From Dunaliella salina (taxonomy: Eukaryota; Chlorophyta; Chlorophyceae; Chlamydomonadales; Dunaliellaceae), in contig MU069602.1 of the NCBI GenBank assembly GCA_002284615.2, positions 311,522 to 332,763 on the forward strand: 21,242 nucleotides of DNA, given 5' to 3'. The position numbers and the translations under genes are program-made. The notes beneath the pieces are model-generated. The model worked only from the letters and a program-made list of their open reading frames with translations. It did no database searches and was not told the origin of the DNA. Of this stretch, positions 1 to 8,997 are shown piece by piece (position 1 is the stretch's first letter; each line of letters begins with the position of its first letter).

Positions 1-24
1 TGTGTGTGTGTGCGTGCGTGCGCG
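1..24. repeat. TG-rich microsatellite, cut by window edge
   Basis: Alternating TG passing into TGCG units at the very start of the window. It lies downstream of exon 4 of the ascorbate peroxidase gene, so it is probably intronic on the minus strand. The true length is unknown because the window starts inside it. Confidence 0.8.
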
Positions 25-195
25 AGCATGTTAGTGCTTAATATGGCGAGCAGAGTGTTCGCGTTCAACCAACATCAAAGAATGGCATGCATGCATATGT
101 CTCAGGAGATAGAAAACAAGCATGCTTCAAAAGCTTGCACAAATGTGGGCAATGCATGCGGTTTTCTAGTGTTGGACATCTGCATGGGCACTCAC

Positions 196-427
196 CCTGC
201 TCATTAGTCACGTCCTTGCGGCCGTACTGCATATCAATCTTGGGCCCGCCAGCAGCCTCGATCGCTGCTGCAGAAGCCATCTGGAATAGATCGGCATGGG
301 AGACATCGGGGTACTTGGCTTTCATGGGCTTGAGCAGGGCCAGTGCCACTTGCAGACCTGTAGGGGTATGTGGAGGCAACGGTCAAATGGACATTGCTCT
401 TTCCTGGAGCATCAAGACCACACATGC

Positions 428-503
<76 letters not shown>

Positions 504-674
504 TCATGCGCACCTGCATTGTGGCCATGGCTCAGCTCAGGCTGGAATCGGATCGCACCATTGGCACCTCCGCGCTGAGGGAACTCAGTCTTGGTGCAGT
601 CGTACGTGCCAGCATCGTGCCAGGCCAGGCGGATGATGATTGGGTTGCCTGCATGATAAAATCATGATGATGAT

Positions 675-719
<45 letters not shown>

Positions 720-1255
720 GAGGGCTGACTGGTGAGCAAGCACACACTCATGACGAGTTTTCAAAGTGGAGTTCACACCCTCAGTTACTACATATTGTAG
801 ATTGCACAGCAGCAATGTTTTCCTCATACAATTCCACCAATGTCAACTCTTGATGAGCCTGGCACAGGCATGCAAGCCTCGGCAGGCATGCAAGCCTCAC
901 TTGGTGCACAAGTCCTGACTATCGTGCTCCTGTCGGACGAAGCAAGGCAAACATGCCACACTCACAGTATTTGCTCTGGATGTAGTTCTTCAGCTCGCCG
1001 TATGCTCCTGCATTCCAGCGCGGGTGGGAGAAGAAGGTAATTGCGGAATCATGAGCACCTACCGCACGAGACTCCGCGAGCAACACACGGTCAGTAGACT
1101 GACTGACCTTGCAGCTGTTCCTTATTCACCGCTGCCATCTGCACGGAGCGGGTGGGGCGGGGAACCGCGGCAGCAGTCCTATGCTGCAAGCCGGCTGTGC
1201 CAGCGGAGGTCCTCTGCTGCAAGCGAATCTGCATCTTGCTCTGCATCACCTGCAT
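196..1255 (-). CDS. APX: Ascorbate peroxidase, 5' part (exons 1-4), organelle-type
   Basis: Class I haem peroxidase reducing H2O2 with ascorbate. Exons on the minus strand: 1255-1108, 1007-966, 648-514 and 357-196; introns 1107-1008, 965-649 and 513-358. Donors are GTCAGT, GTGAGT, GTGCGC and (after exon 4) GTGAGT; every acceptor is CAG, and all junction phases close exactly (each split codon is completed by two bases of the next exon). Exon 1 (49 codons) starts at the first ATG (1255; further in-frame ATGs at 1246 and 1234) and is Arg/Ser/Thr/Ala-rich with few acids, like a plastid or mitochondrial transit peptide. Exon 2 gives [12 protein letters not shown], exon 3 the distal haem motif [11 protein letters not shown] (catalytic Arg, Trp, His) and GGANGAIRF, exon 4 the ADLFQ...EAAGGPKI...YGRKDV block. 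The proximal His/Trp exons lie beyond the window's left edge. About 162 codons are visible of the roughly 300 usual. No lesion is seen; this is probably a working host gene. A TTAAAAGG box at about 1347-1354 upstream is a weak promoter candidate. Confidence 0.93.
431..501. repeat. (CA)35 microsatellite in APX intron 3
   Basis: Uninterrupted CA run, read as (TG)n on the coding strand. It fills nearly half of the 156-bp intron between APX exons 3 and 4 and starts about 11 bases after the 5' splice site. Confidence 0.97.
664..719. repeat. (GAT)n microsatellite in APX intron 2
   Basis: GAT/ATC trinucleotide run, nearly pure from about 676, read as (ATC)n on the coding strand. It ends about 15-25 bases upstream of the exon 3 acceptor (AG at 650-649), so it occupies the branch-point/pyrimidine-tract position. 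Confidence 0.95.
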
Positions 1256-2152
1256 GTTAATTATGTATTTCCTCTTACTACTCAATGAATTTAGAGTGTT
1301 AGAATGTGAAAATCACTTTGCATGTCGTCATCCCTCTTCCTCACTCCTTTTAAGGCTGCCACTTGACCGGCAACAAAAAAAGAAATCTTATTCAAACATC
1401 AGTAATAAGGTCAAAGTATGACCTAAAAAAGACATCGTCGCAGAGGGGCTGCTCTTCGAGACGTGCGATCGTTTATCATGGAGGGCACATGTTGTATAAA
1501 CAAGCCTGTTGTATAAAATTCACAGGAACTTTAGAATTATATTGACTGGGATCCACCAATTGTCACAAAAGATATTGGCCGGGTTCCCAAAGGTTTGACT
1601 GGAGGCCTTGTAACCTAACGTGGCCATTTGGGGGGGGGGGGCCACATTTGACAACCCCTGTACAGGAAACTTTTCTGAGCCTCCCTTTCCAATTTTCTTT
1701 AATGCAGTCATGTTCTATTATTATCAAGACACAACCCTGCAAAAAAAGTTTTGGAAAACTGGCTCGGTGTGTGAGCTAGCTAGGGTGCTCAAAAAAGGAA
1801 AAGGGGGGCAATGTGCTCACCCACGTGGTGAAAATGGGAATTTTCTACCCTACCCCATTTTGTCAAATTTGCCCATAGGTGTGTAGCAGTGATATAGCAG
1901 ACACCATTGGAAAAGGAATGGGGTCAATTGGTGGTCTGGCTGGGTCGGGGTGGGCGAGAATGTCTGGGAGAGTGGGTGGACCTCTGAGCACTCATCTCTG
2001 TTTTCGCTCAGGGAGCACCTTCCATGAGCTTTTCCCCACATTTCTTTAATCATAACATCTTTTCTATTACACTTAGGCCTAATCCAAAACTTGGGGTCGA
2101 AAATGTGGGGTTTGACCATATTTTCAGCCAAACTTTGACCAGGCCTAGATCG
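1256..2152. other. Non-coding upstream region of APX; no gene seen
   Basis: No open frame here has recognisable protein features. It contains a 12-base G run (1630-1641) and a TGTTGTATAAA direct repeat near 1493-1518. The first ~150 bases should hold the APX promoter and 5'UTR. Confidence 0.5.
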
Positions 2153-2241
2153 GCGCCGTCAGCTGGTGCCAGGATAAAAAGCAGTGCTAATGAAAGCTTT
2201 TTTAACGTACTACTTTCAATTATGGCACCAGCTGACGGTGC
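2153..2241. repeat. 19-bp inverted repeat with 51-bp loop
   Basis: Arms 2153-2171 and 2223-2241 are reverse complements with one mismatch; the core is CCGTCAGCTGGTGCC. The A/T-rich spacer has no coding potential. This could be a minimal fold-back/MITE remnant or a hairpin-forming non-coding sequence. No convincing flanking duplication was seen. Confidence 0.85.
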
Positions 2242-2399
2242 AAAGTTATAGCAGTTCAAAGTTGCACATACAAGTTGGGACCCTCTGGCGTATGTGTGAG
2301 AGAACACTATAGCCAGGGAATATAGGTTCACCTAGAGCCATATTACAGGAGTGGACCAGACAGAAAGCTTTCTCTTATATTTCATGGAGTGGGGGTTGG

Positions 2400-2401
<2 letters not shown>

Positions 2402-2430
<29 letters not shown>
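2402..2430. repeat. Poly-G homopolymer (29 G)
   Basis: Uninterrupted G run preceded by GGGGGTTGGCC. The exact length in a draft assembly is unreliable. Confidence 0.9.
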
Positions 2431-2435
2431 ATTTC

Positions 2436-2760
2436 GGACCCTTCCAAATCCACAACCATCTAAGATTCAGCATTTGAGATGCAGAATTGCTTTGTGACTA
2501 ACCTAATACCAAGATTCTCTAATCAGAACACTACTTCCTCAGTAACCTCCCAACCATCGTGCATGGACCATCGTGCATGTAGGATTTGAGACGCCGCGGC
2601 AGAATTGCTTGATGACTAAAACAATACAATGATCATGAAATCAGGACACACCTTCCTTACAAACCTCCAGGTTGGACCATTTAGGATTCAAGATTTGAGA
2701 CACATATCGATTGGAAACTAATCTTATACCAAGTTTATGGAATTAGAAAGACCACAGGAA
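2436..2760. repeat. Degenerate ~110-bp tandem repeat, three units
   Basis: Three successive stretches share the order 'accatctaagattcagcattt', 'gcagaattgcttt/gatgactaa', 'aatca/aattagaa..acc'. The spacing is about 110 bases and divergence is high. A related pair lies at 13156-13380, so this is a dispersed repeat family. Confidence 0.6.
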
Positions 2761-2976
2761 TGGAGTGGTGGTTGAGCAAGGAACACCGTGAGGCTCCTTG
2801 GGGGGAGTCATCAGCTGGACTCGCAGAGCTTCTTCCAGCCTAATTCCAATCACTAGAAAGAAGCGGAAAGAGAAGCAGGAAGCAAGGAGGAAGAAGCCCC
2901 AGGAGGAGCTTGCACATGCTACCCCTGTGCATATCCTGCCCTACAAGAATGTGAGGGAATGCCAAAAATGATGTTA

Positions 2977-3002
2977 TGGGGCGGTCACACAATTTTTTTC
3001 GG
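2977..3002. repeat. Harbinger left terminal inverted repeat
   Basis: Matches the complement of the right end: GCGGTCACAC core at 2981-2990, then AATTTTTTTCGG. TTA at 2974-2976 immediately precedes it. Confidence 0.9.
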
Positions 3003-3289
3003 CTTTTTTCCGTCAGTGTTGGAAAAAATTTCACTTTGGGCGAAAAAAACTGCGGTCACACACAAAATTTTTTTCCTCGGGCAAATTTTTTTGGCCCGCC
3101 CCAAAAAATTTTCGGTTCCAGCCAGAAGTCACTAGGGACCGTCTTTGGGAAATTTTTTTTGGTTGGGGTCAGTTTTCAATTACCGTTTGGGAGTGCCTCT
3201 TGGAAGTGCCCCTTCAATGCTAGGTCCAAAAACACAAAAATTTTCAGTTTTTTTTCAGCATTCACATATTTCATCTTTGAGGGTGGCGC

Positions 3290-3410
3290 CATGCCTCCCA
3301 AGGGCAAGCAAGGGTCCAATGGCAGGGGGAGGGGAGTATAATCACCTTACCTCGCCTGGTTGGCTTTCTTCTGGTAATAGCTTTCCAGTCTGGCCATGTA
3401 ACAATGTTGA
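3290..3410. other. Possible remnant of Harbinger second ORF (uncertain strand)
   Basis: PIF/Harbinger elements usually carry a second, Myb/SANT-like gene. Two weak candidates overlap here. On the plus strand an ATG at 3291 reads MPPKGKQGSNGRGRG and then stops after a possible GTATAA donor. On the minus strand an ATG near 3399 reads MARLESYYQKKANQAR and then meets GTAAGG, a good donor. Neither continues into a recognisable Myb domain, so this is position-based inference only. Confidence 0.25.
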
Positions 3411-3784
3411 GCTGTTGCAGCTTAAAAATTTTCGACGGATGTGGTGTCATTTTCATTCATGTAGGTGTCCAATTATGAAGAGGGACCTTACGGATCATAG
3501 TGTCATCCTGGGATAGAGCGCACAATTGTGGCTCTGGAGCCAGGCAATTCTAAGGCAGGGAGAATTGTTTACAAATTTTGCCAATGAATACAGATTGGCC
3601 AGCCAGAAGTCTGTAAATGATTCATTCAGAACTTCATTCAAGCCCTCTGTTGAGCCTGTGGTGAACACAGCGCACAGGCATGGCACAAACAAACGTTGGA
3701 ATTGGTAATTTTCTGTACCAATAATTATGAAGAATGGACCACCAGCAAAGTATCTGTCCGAAAAGCCCCGAATTTCCAACAATC

Positions 3785-3856
3785 CCTCCAGTAATGTAGT
3801 ATCCATAAGGAAATGCCCACACTCCAGCAATGAAGTATCCACCAGGAAATGCCAAT
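3785..3856. repeat. 36-bp direct repeat, two units
   Basis: Units 3785-3820 and 3821-3856 share the pattern 'ctccagYaatgNagtatcca..aggaaatgcc'. On the minus strand they read as two Gly/Tyr/Phe-rich 12-residue units (like AFPGGYFIAGVW), downstream of the transposase frame and inside the Harbinger element. Confidence 0.75.
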
Positions 3857-3889
3857 ACTCACAAGCAAACCATGCGGCATGAGCCCCTG

Positions 3890-5050
3890 TTATCGGTCAA
3901 CGTATCCAACAGGTCCATTCAAAATGCCCTGGACATCAGGGAGGCGTGGGCCAACCACAGGATCAAGGTCAAGCACACGAGTCATGTATGATGCAAGCTT
4001 GTCCCTGACTTGATAGGCACTCGCAGCATCAGGCCCGCTTCGCATGAGCCCAGCTGCACCAATGACATGAGAGGCAACNAAGTCATCAACATTCAGATCA
4101 GAGGGGTTGTACGCGTCCCCAAGTACTCTCAACGAAATTTTGCAGTGCACATAGAACTGATGCAACATTTGCAGCGAAGGTGGGGTTGAAGAGCCTGCTG
4201 CTTTTGAGGATTGGGAAACGCTTCTTGAGCCTGCCAAATGCACATTTGACCACACGCCTCGTCCGGATCAGAGCATAATTNAAATTAAATTGCTGCTTTG
4301 TGAGGTTTGGGGTCTCATAACATTTGAGTACAGAGGTGAAAAGAGCAAACGCTGAATCAGCACAGATGTAGGGCTTGAAAACAGTACCATCTATGGTCAT
4401 TTCCTCCATGCGAGCATTTGGCGGCAAGGAAAGCCAAGAAACATCCTCAATCTTTCTACGCAGAGCACTAAAATTCCATATGTGTGCATCACCAACTTGA
4501 CCTGCCCCTCCAGCGCTAAAAAATGTGAACTTGCCATGAGCATCAACAAATACGAAAAAAATAATAGCCATGTGCTTTTTGTAACAATAGTAGACATCAC
4601 CCCACTCATACGGCTTCTCAATCCTCATGAATGTTCTGTCTATTGCACCAGCACAAAAAGGCAAATTGCACAAGCCTCTGAAATCTCGCATGACGCCCAT
4701 GAGTTCCTGTCCTTCTTGAAAGACGATCATGCTTGGCACAAATTCTTTGCACAGCACACACACAACTTCATGAATTATATTAGGCTTACTAATATCATAG
4801 GTCTGCACAAGGTGGTAATATGGAGAACCTGAGCCAGCCCAGTGCAAAAAAACTGCCAGCCTCTTCTCAACAGGGATTGCACTCCGCATACGTGTGTCTT
4901 GCTTTGCTGCGCTGTGGGGTCACGACCATCCAGAACCAAGGTGACGGCTGGTATCACAACTTTCAAGGCCCAAGTCGAGAAGCCTGACTGCTCAGTTACT
5001 GGCTCAGGCATGATGGCTGCCAGCCATACAAGGAGAAGGGCAGCACTCAT
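3890..5050 (-). pseudogene. PIF/Harbinger DDE transposase (DDE_Tnp_4), frameshifted and catalytically dead
   Basis: A cut-and-paste transposase in three frame segments: about 5050-4893, 4889 to about 4130, and about 4130-3890. The central 263-codon frame shows the family helix-turn-helix region (PVEKRLAVFLHWA...), the first catalytic Asp in GAIDRTF (residue 84), GQVGDAHIWNF, and the second Asp in ICADSAF (residue 178). The family's VVERAFGRLK motif reads VVKCAFGRLK, so the catalytic Glu is Lys (AAA, plus-strand 4245-4247), one transition away from GAA. The frames meet without a gap at both breaks, which argues for indels rather than introns: a break near 4890 joins an upstream segment ending ...QSKTH, and a break near 4125 leads into LGDAYNPSDL and YQVRDKLASYM, which resembles the usual family C-terminus. 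The family's LHNF motif reads LQNF. Ambiguous bases at 4079 and 4281 hide two residues. Confidence 0.92.
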
Positions 5051-5493
5051 GGTCCTTTCTTTGAAAGGGCCTGCAAGAGACTGTCTGAAAGGGGCACTTT
5101 CACCGTGGCTAAGCACTGAAGAAAAATTATGAAAAAAATTTGTGTTTGACCGCTTGCAAATTTTTTCCGTCGAGGGCGAAAAAATTTTTCGGTGGACGGA
5201 AAAAATCGTGTGTGAACGCAATTTTTTTCCAATTTCTGTAGAGGGGCTCGCTAGTGGAAATTGTGAACGTTGACCGAAGGCGGGAAGGCGGTGAGACCTC
5301 CAGCAAACGAACTGCTGTAGTGACAATTAACTACCGCCTCATAGATCGCGAACCGAATTTGTATCCCTGACAGCCTTCAGATAGGTGTCAGATCACTCGC
5401 GCGCAGTCACGGACGACTGCATGGTATTTTTACGAAATTAATTGCGAACAGTCACCGCTACAATTTCTGAAGGAAAAAAGTCCGAAAAAAATA

Positions 5494-5521
5494 CCGAAAA
5501 AAATTGTGTGTGACCGCAGCC
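5494..5521. repeat. Harbinger right terminal inverted repeat
   Basis: Complement of the left end with one extra AC pair and three mismatches in the outer five bases. It is followed directly by TTA (5522-5524). Confidence 0.9.
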
Positions 5522-5524
5522 TTA

Positions 5525-5826
5525 AGGGGATGTGGGGTTTGTGCGGAGCTGTGAAAGGAAACTGGTTTGCGCTGCTGCGGAGAACAATCGGTCGAATAGC
5601 TGGTACAATTTGAGCGGGTTAGAACAACTTTTTGTCAATGGGGTGCATTCATAATGGTAGTCGAGAATCATATTACAGACTGGTTGCAAGAACGTCCGTT
5701 GTTTCTTAGTTTTACGCGAAGATGTCACTCATGTTACAGAGACGGTTGCCATGTGTGATCTGTGGTAAACGATCGTTCCAACTAATTCTGCAATAACAAC
5801 GATTCCCTGGGGCTACACATACCTTG
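5525..5826. other. No gene seen between Harbinger and LINE fragment
   Basis: Short frames only, with no repeat or RNA-gene signature recognised. It may be the original flank of the transposon insertion or the 5' part of the following LINE remnant. Confidence 0.4.
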
Positions 5827-5926
5827 GCGCTTGCATCAGGGCCTTTGGAGACTTCTTGAAGACATGGGGGTTTAAATCCAAAGGGACTGATAGGGAGTTT
5901 CGGTTGAGGCCCTTTGGTGGGGACCG

Positions 5927-6151
5927 ATGTTTTCATTTCTTTACAAATGCGATTGGCACACTATGCAAGATGAAGAGCACATTGTTCTGAAGTGCCCTTC
6001 CCAGGATCTGACAGACTTGCGCAGTCAGTTCCATTATGTGTTCAGTTGTACACCTCCCAGCTGTCCAATACGCCTCAGAGACTTCATGAACCAAGCTATT
6101 GTCTTAAAATTAGCCAAATTTGTGTCTGCATGCTTGAAATGCTGTGCCTGA
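5927..6151 (+). pseudogene. LINE reverse-transcriptase ORF, C-terminal Cys/His fragment
   Basis: A 74-codon open frame containing CDWHTMQDEEHIVLKC. This is the Cys-His-Cys knuckle with the 'DEEH...C' signature found after the reverse transcriptase domain of many plant and algal LINEs, followed by LRDFMNQ and LAKFVSACL. The layout is the same as in the LINE tail at 11321-11790 (DEAH..LLVC), but the sequence differs, so this is a separate LINE lineage or an older copy. The reverse transcriptase itself is absent: the fragment is truncated at its 5' end, as expected for an aborted retrotransposition. It may begin as far upstream as about 5826 in another frame. Confidence 0.7.
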
Positions 6152-6547
6152 CCTTTGAGCACTGCTTTCTTTTTTGCTTGAACTTTCTGGTTACAGGCCT
6201 CTGCGTCTCCACCTAAATTCGAATTGTGAAAAGGTTGTTGCAAAAGGAAATCGCATGGAAGATGGTGGATCCTGGGCACTTTGCCGTCGTGCCAAACACT
6301 CCTGCGCAAGGTCTGCCGGAGGAGCAAACATACTTTGTCCCACAATCTCCCTTTGAGAGGTTCATGAAAAGAAAAGAAAAGTGTATGCAAGCCAAAGGCC
6401 GCGTGCATTAAGGGAAGAACCCCTAACAAAAGTTAGAGGCCTCACCAGGAGGCCCTCCACCTAAACTAGACAAAACTAGCCTAGGAGAGAGCAAGAGACA
6501 GAACTAATGGGGATCTGGAGGATTGCTAGCCATGCCATGAGAGGTTC
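6152..6547 (+). other. Probable LINE 3' tail with three hairpins
   Basis: One short open frame ends at 6411. It is followed by two perfect stem-loops: CTAAC-AAAA-GTTAG (6423-6436) and GGCCTC-ACCAG-GAGGCC (6438-6454). A weaker CTAG-ACAAAA-CTAG follows near 6466-6480. Clustered hairpins after a LINE tail suggest a 3'UTR, but no poly-A or target duplication confirms the end. Confidence 0.4.
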
Positions 6548-7047
6548 ATGGTGTCGCGGTTGTTGAAGCTGGACGGCCGCTTCATGGAGGTGGCCGCTCA
6601 TGTGGCCATGCAGCAGCAGCACATCATGAAGCTGGAGCAGCAGCATCAGCAGCACAAGGAGGAGCAGCAGCTGCAGCTCACCTTTGAGCAGCGCAGGCGG
6701 CTGCAAAATTTAAATGCGCTTGCATGGCAGGCAGCCACCATCATGGACGCCAGGTATGAGGCAAAGGTGGAGTGGTGCCTGGTCGTATCCAGATCAAGCA
6801 CGCCCTGACACGCGAGCAGGTGGTAGGTGAGCTTGGGATGCGGGTGGAGTTCCAAGAGCAACCCTCCCATCGGTAAGGGGCTGTAATCGCCAAGCGGGGG
6901 GTGCAAGCATCACGGGGGGCGCTGGCCTCTCTCCGAAGTGCAGCAGGGCAGAGCCCACCTGCCACACCGGGGGCCTGCTGGTGCGCCAGGAAAAGACCAA
7001 GCTGGAGGCCAAGCGGCATTCCTGCCTGAGGGTCATCCGCTCCCGCA
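6548..7047 (+). pseudogene. Decayed coding region, Gln-rich coiled coil; unknown
   Basis: From ATG 6548 an 86-codon frame encodes a charged, Gln/His-rich helix (KLEQQHQQHKEEQQLQLTFE), then AWQAATIMDARYEAK, and is cut by a stop at 6806-6808. A one-base shift near 6785 opens a continuing frame (IKHALTREQVVGELGMRVEF) to a stop at about 6890. A third frame around 6950-7070 reads RQEKTKLEAKRHSCLRVIRS. The composition is coding-like, so this is probably one broken gene. It lies directly 5' of the LINE endonuclease frame and could be part of the same element or a captured host fragment. No family was recognised. Confidence 0.4.
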
Positions 7048-7965
7048 GTGCAGAAGAGGTTGGAGACAGAAGGGGGTGCATGGGCAGCTTACACCCTGTA
7101 CATGGCAAGCAATGCAAGCAACCTGCTGCTCACCAGGGGGACAGTCCAGGAGGCCATGCACGGCAAGGCGTCAGCCTATTGCTACCTGGATAGCGCACTA
7201 CACATGCTCTCAGGCTGCCAAAACCATATCATTTCCAACATGAAAACTGAACGCCATAACATTGCAGGCAGAATGATTACAAAAGCCCTCAGCAAATGCC
7301 CTGCAGGGGCAGGCCTGGTCTACACAGACATAGGAAGCGATTTTAAGCTTGCCCAACACAACCTCCAACTCCCTACACATGCCTCAAACAGAATTCTACC
7401 TGCTTACCTCTTTCCTCGTAACCTTCCAGAGAGGAAAAGACTCAAAACCAGTCGACCAGATGCTGTTCTGATCACCCCTTTTAATGCCAAACATATTACT
7501 AACGGTGTTACTCCTACCCATTCCCATCACGCTATGCGCAGCTCCTCACTGAGGACCACCAGAACTAGCCGCATGAGGCAACCCCATGAACTCCATGCAA
7601 ATGGACGCCATGTGCACCTAATAGAAATCAAGTTCTGTGAAGACACAAGGCCAGAGCATCAGTTGAACGCAGCAAAACAGCAACATGCAGACCTTTGTAA
7701 ACTTATCAACGCTAAAGCTGTTACAATTCACCCTATTCTCCTGGGTGTAGGTGGAACTATTTACACTGAGCATACCCTAAAGCAATTCAAACAAATAGGA
7801 TTGGATCATCAGCATGCCACGAAGCTTGCTCAACAACTTCATGCCCATTCTATTCTATATGCCCACAAATTAGTCACCACACGCCGAGCTATTGAAAACA
7901 AGAATACTTCCCACAGCCAAGATCTAGAGCCAGGAGCTTCTAGTAACCCTCCAGATCCACATTAG
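7048..7965 (+). pseudogene. LINE C-terminal region with PD-(D/E)xK restriction-like endonuclease, 5'-truncated
   Basis: A 305-codon open frame to a TAG at 7963-7965; LINE-like sequence starts around 7081. In order it shows CYLDSALHMLSGC (Cys/His knuckle remnant with H-x4-C), TERHN (the 'RH' motif following the knuckle in LINEs with restriction-like endonucleases), SRPDAVL (Asp codon 7459-7461), then 55 residues later HLIEIKFCED (Glu 7624-7626, Lys 7630-7632). PD...ExK is the metal-binding core of this nuclease fold, which nicks target DNA to prime reverse transcription in CRE-, R2-, R4- and RandI/Dualen-type LINEs. The C-terminus is Ser/Asn/Pro-rich. The reverse transcriptase is missing and the upstream frame is scrambled, so the copy is truncated, although the endonuclease part has no internal lesion. 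Confidence 0.78.
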
Positions 7966-8170
7966 AATTCTTTTTTTCATACTTTGTGGTGGAGGGGGCA
8001 CACGGCTCTTTTTGAGCCAATGTGTCTCCTCTTCCTTAATTGATGTAGGGAGAGTTTCTCTGCCTACGCAGTTTTTCTTTTCTTTCTTTTCTTGCTACCC
8101 AGTGGAGGTGCACCTCCGCTGGCGGGATAAGCTCCATGGGAGTGGGGGGACTTCCACCTAGTCCCCTCCC
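7966..8170 (+). other. LINE 3'UTR with a series of stem-loops
   Basis: Directly after the stop codon at 7965 come: GGCTC-TTTTT-GAGCC (8004-8018), extended by GGAGG..CACAC/GTGT.CTCC arms; GTAGG.AGAG-TTT-CTCT.CCTAC (8045-8067, one mismatch); a pyrimidine tract (8071-8097); a 24-base near-perfect palindrome (8099-8122; one G-T pair, core GGAGGTGCACCTCC); and GGGGACT...AGTCCCC (8146-8166). Such structures in LINE 3'UTRs can be the template-recognition element for the reverse transcriptase; that role here is inferred. Confidence 0.6.
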
Positions 8171-8205
8171 ACACGGAGTGCCTGGACAACACCACCATTT
8201 AGCAC

Positions 8206-8701
8206 GTGCTCATGGACCTGCTGGGCTCAGCTCACCCCCTGCCCACCGCCATGGCAGCAGCAGCAGCAGCAGCAGCGATAGCCGCCCCTCACAATTGCCC
8301 CCCTGGTTCAAGTGCTGAGTGCCCCTCTCCCCCACCAGAGGCTTCCATGCTGTCCCCCCTCACTAGGCCGCGGGCCCCTGGCAGCGGTGACACCCCCCAA
8401 CAACAAGCGCGCACAGCCTGCGGGCCCACGCCGCACCTCCTCGCCCACAATGAGCCGCCCCCCGGGGGGCTCTGCTGCCGCCCAACCTATGCGCATGCCT
8501 CCTCCGCCTGAGGCCCCCATGGTCCCTCCCACTTCTCCCCCTCCCCCTCTTGCCTTTTCTGAGCCCTCCCCGCTTGTGCCACCCCCAGCTGTGCTGCTGC
8601 CTCCCCTCCTGTCTCCCCCTGCCCTTCCAACCACCGCCCTTCCCCCCAGCACGTTGTGGCTGCTGCTGCTGCTGCCCATGCACGCGCTGGCCTTGTTCCG
8701 C
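8206..8701 (+). pseudogene. Pro/Ala-rich low-complexity reading frame, broken
   Basis: From ATG 8206 the frame reads LMDLLGSAHPLPTAM, an Ala8 tract encoded by CAG-type repeats (GCA codons), then Pro/Ser/Thr-rich sequence. It changes frame near the C/G homopolymers at 8458-8468 and continues as long Pro runs (PPPPEAPMVPPTSPPPPLAF) and a second Ala run near 8660. Composition is very GC-rich. After the element at 8702-10336, a Ser/Pro/Ala-rich frame resumes (10337-10506), so the two may be halves of one region. It may be a LINE 5' ORF or a disordered host protein; no family was recognised. Confidence 0.35.
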
Positions 8702-8748
8702 GCGCACTCACGTAAACCACTTCTGTTAGACGCATCTACGAGCGCACG
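8702..8748. repeat. Left inverted terminus of fold-back-like element
   Basis: Pairs with 10290-10336. The longest uninterrupted shared block is AAACCACTTCTG at 8714-8725. Confidence 0.75.
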
Positions 8749-8997
8749 ACTGCAGCCTTCGAGCGCTCGGTGCAGGGCCTCCTGTCGAGCGCACAGAGGT
8801 ACCAACGTGCACTCAATATCATTTGAAACGAGCGCACGTTGCTGCAGTCGTGCGCTAGATGCGCGGATCATGCGCTTGAAGGAGCACACCTCCGCATGCA
8901 AGAACACAGCTTCGTGCGCTCGATGCAGCCTTCTAGCGCTCGATCCTCCCCATCTAACAATCCGCCTCCTGGCTGTTGTGCGCTCATTGGCATTTTT

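Larger units (their letters stand above)
2977..5521 (-). mobile_element. PIF/Harbinger DNA transposon, complete ends, inactive
   Basis: The element is 2545 bp and is flanked on both sides by TTA (2974-2976 and 5522-5524), the 3-bp target duplication typical of PIF/Harbinger. Its termini are inverted repeats with the core GCGGTCACAC followed by an AATTTTTTTCGG block; similarity continues for about 45 bases. Degenerate extra copies of the terminal motif occur inside each end (3050-3080, 5133-5156, 5197-5222). It carries one transposase-like gene on the minus strand (3890-5050), which is broken. Both ambiguous bases of the window fall inside it. Confidence 0.93.

Noticed and set aside
87..667. 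Plus- and minus-strand frames with long Thr-His or Val-Cys runs
   Set aside because: They are translations of the (CA)35 repeat inside the APX intron, opposite or out of frame with well-supported exons.
532..827. Minus-strand frames with poly-Ile or poly-Ser
   Set aside because: They come from the GAT/ATC microsatellite in APX intron 2.
2402..2430. G-quadruplex regulatory element at the poly-G run
   Set aside because: A homopolymer this long in a draft assembly may be a sequencing artefact, and no gene is near enough to tie it to.
8308..8907. 199-codon minus-strand Gly/Ser/Arg-rich frame
   Set aside because: Shadow of the GC-rich Pro/Ala region on the plus strand; it runs through the end of the fold-back element.
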